The notes under the pieces were generated by a model, which did not search any database, was not told the origin of the DNA, and saw nothing but the letters and a program-made list of their open reading frames with translations. Shown here piece by piece: positions 1 through 5,275 of a stretch of 5,275 nucleotides of DNA (the first letter of the stretch is position 1; the number at the start of each line of letters is the position of its first letter). The stretch lies in the NCBI GenBank assembly GCA_025655635.1, contig JAHXIM010000060.1:1-5275 (forward strand), given 5' to 3'. The DNA is from a gamma proteobacterium symbiont of Lucinoma myriamae. Its GTDB lineage: Bacteria; Pseudomonadota; Gammaproteobacteria; GRL18. A program made the translations under genes and the position numbers.

Positions 1-130
1 ATTTATATCTCCGGATTGCGAATTGAAGATCATAGTCTGACCTGACTGAAACTAATTGTGAAGGTGGGTTTTAATTGACGTTTACGTTTTATCTAACCAT
101 CATGGTCATTCGGTATCAACGGTTGAACAC
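1..130 (+). pseudogene. lpxC: Degraded N-terminal remnant of an lpxC-like gene
   Basis: This stretch lies directly upstream of the clean LpxC reading frame. Codons at 83-130, in the same frame, read as an LpxC segment ending in S-T-V-E-H-L, where the His (128-130) is the first zinc ligand (H79 in E. coli). That frame opens at 62 after a TGA at 59-61 and has no ATG, GTG or TTG before 131. In another frame, 1-75 reads I-S-G, then ten codons including a TGA at 43-45, then L-K-L and a G-F. This resembles the LpxC N-terminus (T-G, ten residues, L-T-L, then G). About 30 residues expected between these two parts are absent. I infer a stop, a frame change and an internal deletion. The match for 1-75 is weak; the match for 83-130 is strong. 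Confidence 0.5.
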
Positions 131-799
131 TTGATGGCAGCACTACAATTATGTCATATTGATAATGTTGAAATTGAATTGGATGGTAATGAGCTGCCTA
201 TAATGGATGGTAGCGCAAAACCCTTTGTAGATGCGTTAGTAAATGTTGGTACCCGAGCTATAAAAATACCAAAAAAAGTGATTTTTATACATAAAAAAAT
301 TGAGGTTCGAGAGGAAAATCGATTCGCCTTATTATTACCCGACAGTCAGCCTAAAGTAAGCATTTCAATTGACTTTAAGGAAAAGGCTATAGGTATACAG
401 AGCATTTCAGTCAATACCAATGATCAAAACCTAAACCGAAGTATTGCACCTGCCAGAACATTTTGTTTTCTGGATCAAATTAAAGATCTGCAAAGAAAAG
501 GACTGGCATTAGGTGGTTCTTTAAGCAACGCCATTTTAGTAGATAATGATCGGATAGTGAATCATGAAGGGCTTCGTTTTAAAGATGAATTTGTCCGTCA
601 CAAAGTGCTAGATGCTATAGGTGATCTTGCATTAGTCGGTGTTCCCATTATAGGTCACTACCATGCATTTAAAGGAGGACATTTACTCAATACACTTCTA
701 ATGAATAAATTATTTAGCGATAAATCTGCCTGGTCTTATGTTTCTATGGATAAGTTTTATGACTATCAAGCAGAATTTCACACAGTATCGGTCCATTGA
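131..799 (+). CDS. lpxC: LpxC-like UDP-3-O-acyl-N-acetylglucosamine deacetylase, N-terminally truncated, probable pseudogene body
   Basis: LpxC is the cytosolic zinc deacetylase that commits UDP-3-O-acyl-GlcNAc to lipid A synthesis. This 222-residue frame matches E. coli LpxC (305 residues) from just after its first zinc ligand to its C-terminus. Visible motifs are I-D-N near 10-12, P-I-M-D-G-S-A at 23-29, A-R-T with T110, L-G-G-S at 127-130, R-H-K-x-L-D-A-I-G-D (H157, K158, D161, D165) and G-G-H with H184. These correspond to E. coli T191, H238, K239, D242, D246 and H265. The only starts are TTG at 131 and ATG at 134. Neither has a Shine-Dalgarno sequence, and both exclude the zinc ligand His encoded at 128-130 and the whole first subdomain, so a product starting here should be inactive. 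The gene is isolated from the usual ftsZ-lpxC-secA setting, suggesting a second genomic copy. The family call is sure; function is doubtful. Confidence 0.8.
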   Translation: MMAALQLCHIDNVEIELDGNELPIMDGSAKPFVDALVNVGTRAIKIPKKVIFIHKKIEVREENRFALLLPDSQPKVSISIDFKEKAIGIQSISVNTNDQNLNRSIAPARTFCFLDQIKDLQRKGLALGGSLSNAILVDNDRIVNHEGLRFKDEFVRHKVLDAIGDLALVGVPIIGHYHAFKGGHLLNTLLMNKLFSDKSAWSYVSMDKFYDYQAEFHTVSVH

Positions 800-835
800 T
801 TCCAATATTAAGATTAGTGTTCAATCCACTGAATA

Positions 836-870
836 ATCAAACGTGACAGTGTCAATTAATCACGTTTGAT
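836..870. terminator. Perfect 11-bp inverted repeat between convergent genes, possible bidirectional terminator
   Basis: The arms ATCAAACGTGA (836-846) and TCACGTTTGAT (860-870) are exact reverse complements separated by 13 bases. The repeat sits between the lpxC 3' end and the prpD 3' end, which is where a shared terminator would lie. Neither side carries a true run of T: leftward transcripts would continue with TTATT, and rightward ones with no T run. It may therefore be a weak terminator, an mRNA-stabilising hairpin or a protein-binding site. Confidence 0.5.
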
Positions 871-898
871 GCAGACAATAAATGCCCTAAATTACTCC

Positions 899-2347
899 CT
901 AAATTAAGAACAGATCCATAAACTCATTAACCGGAGTTTGTGTTAGCTTATCAGTATCAAGACAGAGATCATAAATCTGCTGTGTTTTACGTTGAGGAAA
1001 ACGACTGAGTAATGCCTGGTGATATTTTTTTTCTAACACGGGAATACCTTCTGAACGTCTGCGGCGATGGCCAATAGGATATTCAATTTCTATCTTTTGT
1101 GTTGTGCTGCCATCTTTAAAAAATATTTGTATTGCATTAGCTATCGAACGTTTCTCAGGGTCGTGATATTCTTTGGTATAACGTTCATCTTCTTCAACTT
1201 CCATTAGTGTTCGTAATTGATCAATTTGTGGATTATGAGCAATGCTGTCTTCATAATGTTCTGCTGTTAATTTGCCATAAAGCAAACCAATAGCGACCAT
1301 ATATTGTAAACAATGATCACGATCTGCAGGATTATAAAGAGGTCCTTCTTTAGATATAATTCGAATGGCTGATTCCTGAGTCGTTAGTTTGATTTTACTG
1401 ATGTCTGCTATCCGGTCTTTTATTTCAGGGTGCAGAATCAGAGCACATTCAACTGCAGTTTGAGCATGAAACTCTGCAGGAAATGAAATTTTAAAGAGGA
1501 TCTGTTCCATAACATAACTGCCATAAGGACGCTGGAAACTGAATTGTTTACCTTTGAATAACACATCATAAAATCCCCATGCTGGTGCCGTCAGCACACT
1601 GGGCAATCCCATTTCACCTTTTTCTACCATCATTGCCAGACGTACGGCACGGCTGGACGCATCACCTGCTGCCCAGGATTTTCGTGAGCCGGTGTTAGGA
1701 CTGTGTCGATAAGTCCGTAAGGATTGACCATCGACCCAGGCATGAGAGAGAGTATCAATGATCTGATCTTTATCCAGACCGAGCATCTGTGCAGACACTG
1801 CAGCAGAGGCAACTTTAACCAGTAATACGTGATCCAGACCGACGCGATTAAAACTATTGTCCAACGCCAATACCCCCTGGATCTCATGTGCCTTGACCAT
1901 GTAGTGCAGGATGTCACCCATCGTTAGCGGTGATTTTCCTTCGGCAACGGCTTTGCGGCTAAGGTAGTCATCCAGTCCTAAAATAGCACCCAGGTTATCG
2001 GAAGGATGCCCCCACTCTGCTGCCAGCCAGGTATCATTAAAATCAAGCCAGCGAACCAGGGCGCCAATATCCCAGGCAGCTTTGACTGGATCGAGTTGAA
2101 ATGAAGTACCCGGTACTCTCGCGCCGTTGGGTCCCATTGTACCCAGGACAATGGGACCTAAATGTTTAGCTGCTTCAGGATACTGCAATGCCATCAGTAC
2201 ACAGGCAAGACTGTCCATTAAACAATTGCGTGCAGTGTCTAATGCCTCATCTGATGTAACTTGATAATTACTGACATAATCAGCAATATTAACTAATTCC
2301 TTATCAGGAGTAGGGCGAATGTTATCTTCAACGTTATTTGCGCTCAT
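899..2347 (-). CDS. prpD: 2-methylcitrate dehydratase PrpD
   Basis: PrpD removes water from 2-methylcitrate to give 2-methyl-cis-aconitate in the cytosolic methylcitrate cycle for propionyl-CoA. It belongs to the MmgE/PrpD family, which uses no iron-sulfur cluster. The 482-residue length is almost that of E. coli PrpD (483), and similarity runs from end to end. Landmarks are R-P-x-x-D near 11-15, R-W-L-D-F-N-D-T-W-L-A-A-E-W-G-H-P-S-D-N at 99-118, H-E-I-Q-G at 154-158, S-F-N-R-V-G-L-D-H at 165-173, R-K-S-W-A-A-G-D-A at 222-230, F-P-A-E-F-H at 289-294, N-P-A-D-R-D-H-C at 339-346 and Y-P-I-G-H near 423-427. The ATG start (2345-2347) has AGAGA six bases upstream. It is the last gene of the operon, 29 bp after prpC. 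No truncation or frameshift is visible. Confidence 0.97.
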   Translation of the reverse strand: MSANNVEDNIRPTPDKELVNIADYVSNYQVTSDEALDTARNCLMDSLACVLMALQYPEAAKHLGPIVLGTMGPNGARVPGTSFQLDPVKAAWDIGALVRWLDFNDTWLAAEWGHPSDNLGAILGLDDYLSRKAVAEGKSPLTMGDILHYMVKAHEIQGVLALDNSFNRVGLDHVLLVKVASAAVSAQMLGLDKDQIIDTLSHAWVDGQSLRTYRHSPNTGSRKSWAAGDASSRAVRLAMMVEKGEMGLPSVLTAPAWGFYDVLFKGKQFSFQRPYGSYVMEQILFKISFPAEFHAQTAVECALILHPEIKDRIADISKIKLTTQESAIRIISKEGPLYNPADRDHCLQYMVAIGLLYGKLTAEHYEDSIAHNPQIDQLRTLMEVEEDERYTKEYHDPEKRSIANAIQIFFKDGSTTQKIEIEYPIGHRRRRSEGIPVLEKKYHQALLSRFPQRKTQQIYDLCLDTDKLTQTPVNEFMDLFLI

Positions 2348-2376
2348 GAATAATCTCTATAAATAAATGTATTTAA

Positions 2377-3549
2377 CTAATCTCGTTCTTCAATGGGTTT
2401 CCATTGTTGATTGTCAGGGCCGATATAATTGGCACTTGGACGAATAATTTTATTGTCCTCACGCTGTTCGATCACATGGGCTACCCAGCCGGTAGTGCGT
2501 GAGATAACAAATAAAGGTGTAAAATGTGATACAGGAACACCCAGCATATGATAAGACACAGCTGAAAACCAGTCCAGATTAGGGAACATTTTTTTTAATT
2601 CCCACATCACCTGTTCCAGGCGTTCTGCCACAGAGTACATTCGCATCTTACCTGTAGTTTCTGAGAGTTCTCGGGCAACATTTTTAATGATGTCATTTCG
2701 GGGATCGCCAGTGGTATAAACGGGATGACCAAAGCCGATAATGATTTCTTTATTAGCCACTCTGGCACGGATATCAGCTTCTGCCGCATCAGCATTCTCA
2801 TAACGGCTTTGAATCTCACAAGCAGCTTCATTAGCACCGCCATGATTGGGGCCGCGTAATGCGCCAATTGCTCCTGTTAATGCTGAATAGATATCTGAAT
2901 TAGTACCTGCAATCACACGTGCAGTAAAGGTCGAAGCATTGTATTCATGCTCAGCGTAAAGAATTAATGATGTGTGCATTGCGCGAACCTGTTGTACTGT
3001 AGGTTCTTTTTTATGCAATAGATGCAGATAGTGACCACCGATTGAATCATCATTAGTTTCAGTTGAGATACGTTTGCCATTTTGTGAAAAATGCCACCAA
3101 TAAGCTAAAATAGAACCAAAGCAGGCCATTAAGCGATCACCGATTTCTCTTGCCTTGTGCTGATCGGTAAATCCTTCTTCGGGCTCTAATGTACCAAGAA
3201 AAGAACAGGCAGTACGCATAACATCCATAGGGTGAGCACTGGCAGGAATATTTTCCAGAATCGTTTTTAGAGTATCGGGTAAGTCTCTTAGTGATTTTAG
3301 TTTGCTTTTATAAGATTGCAGCTGAATTTTATTGGGCCAGTCGCCATGTATTAACAGGTAAGCAACTTCTTCAAACTCAGCTTTATCAGCAAAATCTAAA
3401 ATATTATAACCACGATAATGCAGATCATTACCGCTATGTCCCACAGTACAAACAGCGGTATTACCTGCAGTGACACCCGATAGTGCGACTGATTTCTTTT
3501 TGCCGCCAACGGTCTGAGTATTTTTAGTCATCGTCGTATCATTGCTCAT
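2377..3549 (-). CDS. prpC: 2-methylcitrate synthase PrpC
   Basis: PrpC condenses propionyl-CoA with oxaloacetate to form 2-methylcitrate, the entry step of the cycle. It is a citrate-synthase-family enzyme of 390 residues; E. coli PrpC has 389. The catalytic triad of the family is visible: H236 in G-P-N-H-G-G-A-N-E, H275 in G-F-G-H-P-V-Y and D326 in N-L-D-W-F-S-A. The N-terminal K-K-S-V-A-L-S-G-V block (18-26), G-N-D-L-H-Y-R-G-Y (40-48), H-P-M-D-V-M-R-T (106-113), A-E-H-E-Y-N-A-S-T-F (199-208) and the C-terminal I-I-R-P-S-A-N-Y (368-375) separate the 2-methylcitrate synthase branch from housekeeping citrate synthase. The ATG at 3547-3549 is preferred over the Met at codon 7 because of a strong GAGGGAG upstream. 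It lies 38 bp after prpB and 29 bp before prpD. It appears intact. Confidence 0.97.
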   Translation of the reverse strand: MSNDTTMTKNTQTVGGKKKSVALSGVTAGNTAVCTVGHSGNDLHYRGYNILDFADKAEFEEVAYLLIHGDWPNKIQLQSYKSKLKSLRDLPDTLKTILENIPASAHPMDVMRTACSFLGTLEPEEGFTDQHKAREIGDRLMACFGSILAYWWHFSQNGKRISTETNDDSIGGHYLHLLHKKEPTVQQVRAMHTSLILYAEHEYNASTFTARVIAGTNSDIYSALTGAIGALRGPNHGGANEAACEIQSRYENADAAEADIRARVANKEIIIGFGHPVYTTGDPRNDIIKNVARELSETTGKMRMYSVAERLEQVMWELKKMFPNLDWFSAVSYHMLGVPVSHFTPLFVISRTTGWVAHVIEQREDNKIIRPSANYIGPDNQQWKPIEERD

Positions 3550-3555
3550 ATTCTT

Positions 3556-3562
3556 CTCCCTC
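3556..3562 (-). promoter_or_regulatory. Ribosome binding site of prpC
   Basis: GAGGGAG on the minus strand lies six bases before the ATG at 3547-3549. It is the strongest Shine-Dalgarno sequence in the operon and decides in favour of the first Met of PrpC. Confidence 0.75.
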
Positions 3563-3587
3563 TTGATGCCTTAAAGCTGTTTTTAGG

Positions 3588-4475
3588 CTAAAGGCTTTTA
3601 CCCTCGGTAAATAATTGATCTAACTTCTGCTCATAGTCGTGATAACCCAGAAACTCATATAAATCAGCACGGGTTTGCATTCTGTCAATCACTGCCTGTT
3701 GTGTACCCTGTTGACGGGTTGTCTGATAGACATTCAGAGCAGCAGCATTCATTGCACGAAAAGCTGATAATGGATAAAGCACCATAGCAACACCCGCTGA
3801 TCCCAGCTCATCTGTGGTAAACATCGGGGTCGCTCCAAATTCAGTGATATTGGCTAAAATAGGTGCGCTAACTGCACTAGTGAATTCCTGATATTGAGAT
3901 AAATCATTAATTGCTTCTGGAAAGACCATATCAGCCCCGGCTTCAACACAGACTAATGCCCGATCAATTGCTGCAGACATGCCTTCAACGGCCAATGCAT
4001 CTGTACGTGCCATAATCACAAAATCATCACTTCGTGCATCAACAGCGGCTTTGATCCGATCCACCATTTCTGCTTGTGAGACTATGGCCTTGCCTGGACG
4101 GTGACCACAGCGCTTGGACTGAACCTGATCTTCTAAATGAATACCTGCTGCACCTGCCCGGATCATTTCTTTAACCATACGACTGATATTAAATGCGTTA
4201 CCCCAGCCTGTATCAGCATCTACCAATAAGGGCAAGTCAGTTGCTCCGGTAATACGACGCACATCAATCAACACATCATTTAGTGAAGTCATCCCTAAAT
4301 CGGGCAATCCATATGATGCATTAGCAACACCAGCACCGGAAAGGTAGAGTGCACGATAACCTGTTTGTTCTGCCATCATTGCGCTATAGGCATTAATGGC
4401 GCCCATGATCTGTAACGGTTGTTCCTGTTCCAGTGCTGTGCGGAAACGTGCTCCGGCTGTTAATGTATTGCTCAT
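3588..4475 (-). CDS. prpB: 2-methylisocitrate lyase PrpB
   Basis: PrpB splits 2-methylisocitrate into pyruvate and succinate, the last step of the methylcitrate cycle. It is a Mg-dependent enzyme of the isocitrate lyase/PEP mutase superfamily. Visible features are L-S-G-A-G-V at 45-50, D59 in L-P-D-L-G, the metal-binding D86 and D88 in V-D-A-D, H-L-E-D-Q-V with H113 and E115, and the catalytic loop K-R-C-G-H-R-P with C123. The family trait A-N-I-T-E-F-G follows in the C-terminal half. The frame is open to a TTG at 4479-4481, but I place the start at the ATG 4473-4475. AGGAA at 4482-4486 is six bases from that ATG and touches the TTG, and Cys then falls at 123 as in E. coli. The product is 295 residues (E. 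coli 296). It starts 12 bp after the regulator stop, so coupled translation is likely. Confidence 0.97.
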   Translation of the reverse strand: MSNTLTAGARFRTALEQEQPLQIMGAINAYSAMMAEQTGYRALYLSGAGVANASYGLPDLGMTSLNDVLIDVRRITGATDLPLLVDADTGWGNAFNISRMVKEMIRAGAAGIHLEDQVQSKRCGHRPGKAIVSQAEMVDRIKAAVDARSDDFVIMARTDALAVEGMSAAIDRALVCVEAGADMVFPEAINDLSQYQEFTSAVSAPILANITEFGATPMFTTDELGSAGVAMVLYPLSAFRAMNAAALNVYQTTRQQGTQQAVIDRMQTRADLYEFLGYHDYEQKLDQLFTEGKSL

Positions 4476-4481
4476 ACTCAA

Positions 4482-4486
4482 TTCCT
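4482..4486 (-). promoter_or_regulatory. Ribosome binding site deciding the prpB start
   Basis: AGGAA on the minus strand sits six bases before ATG 4473-4475 but directly against the upstream in-frame TTG at 4479-4481. This spacing rules against the longer TTG-initiated reading. The site begins two bases after the regulator stop codon (4488-4490), consistent with ribosome re-initiation. Confidence 0.7.
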
Positions 4487-4487
4487 G

Positions 4488-5144
4488 CTATGTTTTAATC
4501 ATTTGTTCAATATTACGTCGAGAGCGGCGAATATGATTACGCATAAGCAATTCGGCCATTTCACCATCCCCGTCTGCGATGGCAGAAACCACATAACTAT
4601 GTTCATCTAATGCTGGAAAAGCACGTTGACTAACACGCCCAAATTGATAACGATACATACGCATAAGGTGATATAGATCGTTACACAGCAAACTGATTAG
4701 GCGTTCATTATGACTGCTTTGCACAATATGATAGTGAAAATCCAGATCACCGGAGCGTTGAAAATAACTGGCGCCATCTGCCTGATTGACCTCATCAGTA
4801 TGACGTTTTAATAGCTGTTGTAATTGTGTGATTTCTTCCGCTGTAATATTTTGCGCAGCCAGACGGGCAGCCATCCCTTCGAGTGCTTCCCTAACATGAT
4901 AGATTTCCAGTAACTTTTCCTTGCTCAGAGAAACAACACGGGCACCGATATTAGCTTTACGGGTGACCAGGCTGCATGCCTCAAGACGACCAATTGCCTC
5001 ACGTAAAGACGCACGACTCACTTTAAGACGTTTAGCCAGCTCAGGTTCACTGATTTTGCTGCCGGGTGCTATCTCCCCTTCGACAATTGCAGTACACAGC
5101 GTGTCAAAAACTCGATCAGCAATGTTTTTTTTCATATTAGTCAT
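4488..5144 (-). CDS. GntR-family transcriptional regulator with FCD domain, likely regulator of the prp operon
   Basis: This 218-residue protein has a GntR-type winged helix at about 7-72, with recognition helix S-R-A-S-L-R-E-A-I-G-R-L-E at 43-55. An FCD ligand-binding domain follows at about 76-213. The FCD metal or ligand pattern is visible as D135-x3-H139, H182 and H204. This is the FadR/VanR branch of GntR proteins, most of which repress and are released by an organic acid or acyl compound. It is the first gene of the operon, 12 bp before prpB, so control of prpBCD and of itself is inferred; a cycle intermediate such as 2-methylcitrate is a plausible but unproven effector. It is unrelated to the sigma-54-dependent PrpR of E. 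coli. ATG 5142-5144 is chosen; a second Met lies three codons in (5133-5135). Neither has a clear Shine-Dalgarno, suggesting low expression. Confidence 0.9.
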   Translation of the reverse strand: MTNMKKNIADRVFDTLCTAIVEGEIAPGSKISEPELAKRLKVSRASLREAIGRLEACSLVTRKANIGARVVSLSKEKLLEIYHVREALEGMAARLAAQNITAEEITQLQQLLKRHTDEVNQADGASYFQRSGDLDFHYHIVQSSHNERLISLLCNDLYHLMRMYRYQFGRVSQRAFPALDEHSYVVSAIADGDGEMAELLMRNHIRRSRRNIEQMIKT

Positions 5145-5155
5145 AATTATTAATG

Positions 5156-5163
5156 TGTCGACA
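5156..5163. promoter_or_regulatory. TGTCGACA palindrome, candidate operator in the regulator leader
   Basis: TGTCGACA is a perfect 8-bp palindrome with outer GT...AC symmetry, of the kind bound by FadR-type GntR proteins. It lies about 12-19 bases after the predicted transcription start and 12 bases before the regulator ATG, a position where binding would block transcription. The flanks are only partly symmetric. The assignment is inferred from position and form. Confidence 0.45.
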
Positions 5164-5168
5164 ATATA

Positions 5169-5214
5169 TGTTGATTTAATAAAATATACATCAGTGTTCC
5201 CCTTTAAATCAACA
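5169..5214. repeat. 11-bp inverted repeat flanking the predicted promoter core
   Basis: TGTTGATTTAA at 5169-5179 and its exact reverse complement TTAAATCAACA at 5204-5214 are separated by 24 bases. One arm spans the predicted transcription start and the other overlaps the predicted -35 box. The arm centres are 35 bp apart. The layout fits a repressor binding two sites around the promoter, but each arm could equally be a half-site for an unrelated factor. Confidence 0.5.
5176..5212 (-). promoter_or_regulatory. Predicted sigma-70 promoter of the regulator-prpBCD operon
   Basis: On the minus strand a -35 box TTGATT (5207-5212) is followed after 18 bases by a -10 box TATATT (5183-5188). These match the consensus at four and five of six positions. 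The start would fall near 5176, leaving a leader of about 32 bases. No GG...GC pair typical of a sigma-54 promoter was seen, in line with the absence of a sigma-54-type PrpR. Confidence 0.5.
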
Positions 5215-5219
5215 GTGTT
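5189..5219. repeat. Two direct repeats CAWCAGTGTT at 21-bp spacing
   Basis: CATCAGTGTT (5189-5198) and CAACAGTGTT (5210-5219) match at nine of ten positions and start 21 bp apart, about two helical turns. They lie in the spacer and just upstream of the predicted -35 box. This spacing would put both copies on one face of the DNA. A regulator site is possible; chance cannot be excluded in such AT-rich DNA. Confidence 0.35.
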
Positions 5220-5249
5220 TTAAAAAGGTGCTTGTAGATGCGTCATTCC

Positions 5250-5275
5250 AACTTGATTAAGGCATAACTCAAGTT
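5250..5275. repeat. Inverted repeat cut by the right window edge
   Basis: AACTTGA (5250-5256) and TCAAGTT (5269-5275) are exact reverse complements around a 12-base loop, and the right arm ends at the last base of the window. The sequence before the left arm, CGTCATTCC (5241-5249), has the look of intergenic repeat or terminator stems, so the hairpin may be longer outside the window. It may end the gene to the right or belong to a small palindromic repeat. Confidence 0.35.

Noticed and set aside
845..853. GACAGTGTC small palindrome overlapping the loop of the 836-870 repeat
   Set aside because: Four-base arms around a single base are expected by chance in this context.
1630..1917. 95-codon minus-strand open frame inside prpD
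   Set aside because: It overlaps prpD in another frame, has no recognisable domain and shows the composition of an out-of-frame reading.
2607..2867. 86-codon minus-strand open frame inside prpC
   Set aside because: It is a shifted reading of the strongly conserved prpC coding sequence, with no family resemblance.
3291..3473. 60-codon plus-strand open frame opposite prpC
   Set aside because: It is antisense to conserved PrpC codons, with no ribosome site and no recognisable product.
3568..3595. GCCTT/AAGGC inverted repeat between prpB and prpC
   Set aside because: The stem is only 5 bp with an 18-base loop and no T run, so it is too weak to call a terminator or processing site.
4921..5223. 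100-codon plus-strand open frame opposite the regulator and promoter
   Set aside because: It is antisense to the GntR winged-helix coding region and runs through the promoter; its Arg-rich, low-information translation looks like a shadow.
1..5275. CRISPR array, tRNA, rRNA, insertion sequence or phage genes
   Set aside because: No regularly spaced repeats, clover-leaf sequences, transposase motifs or terminal repeats with target duplications were seen.

Overview
The window holds a methylcitrate-cycle operon on the minus strand and, converging on it from the left, a decayed second copy of lpxC on the plus strand. The organism is most likely a gammaproteobacterium. PrpB, PrpC and PrpD all align closely with the Escherichia coli proteins as I remember them, and LpxC implies a Gram-negative outer membrane containing lipid A. 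Base composition is moderately AT-rich, more so in the lpxC remnant and the promoter region. I cannot name a genus.

Left part (1-799): an lpxC-like gene whose C-terminal two thirds reads cleanly and keeps the recognisable catalytic residues. The reading frame has no normal start codon upstream of the zinc-binding His. The first 130 bases look like a mutated N-terminal remnant with stops and a probable internal deletion. I read it as a pseudogene or a recently disabled paralogue. The gap at 800-898 carries a perfect 11-bp inverted repeat between the two convergent 3' ends.

Right part (899-5144), transcribed leftward: a GntR/FCD-type regulator, then prpB (2-methylisocitrate lyase), prpC (2-methylcitrate synthase) and prpD (2-methylcitrate dehydratase). 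Gaps of 12, 38 and 29 bp indicate one operon. PrpC joins propionyl-CoA to oxaloacetate, PrpD dehydrates 2-methylcitrate, and PrpB splits 2-methylisocitrate into pyruvate and succinate. The step between PrpD and PrpB needs an aconitase encoded elsewhere, and no prpE, acnD or prpF lies inside the window. A single promoter upstream of the regulator, overlapped by palindromic and repeated motifs, suggests the regulator controls its own operon.

Far right (5145-5275): the promoter and operator-like region, then an inverted repeat cut by the window edge. I found no new type of system. The points worth a second look are the broken lpxC copy, the operator layout, the regulator type and the corrected prpB start.
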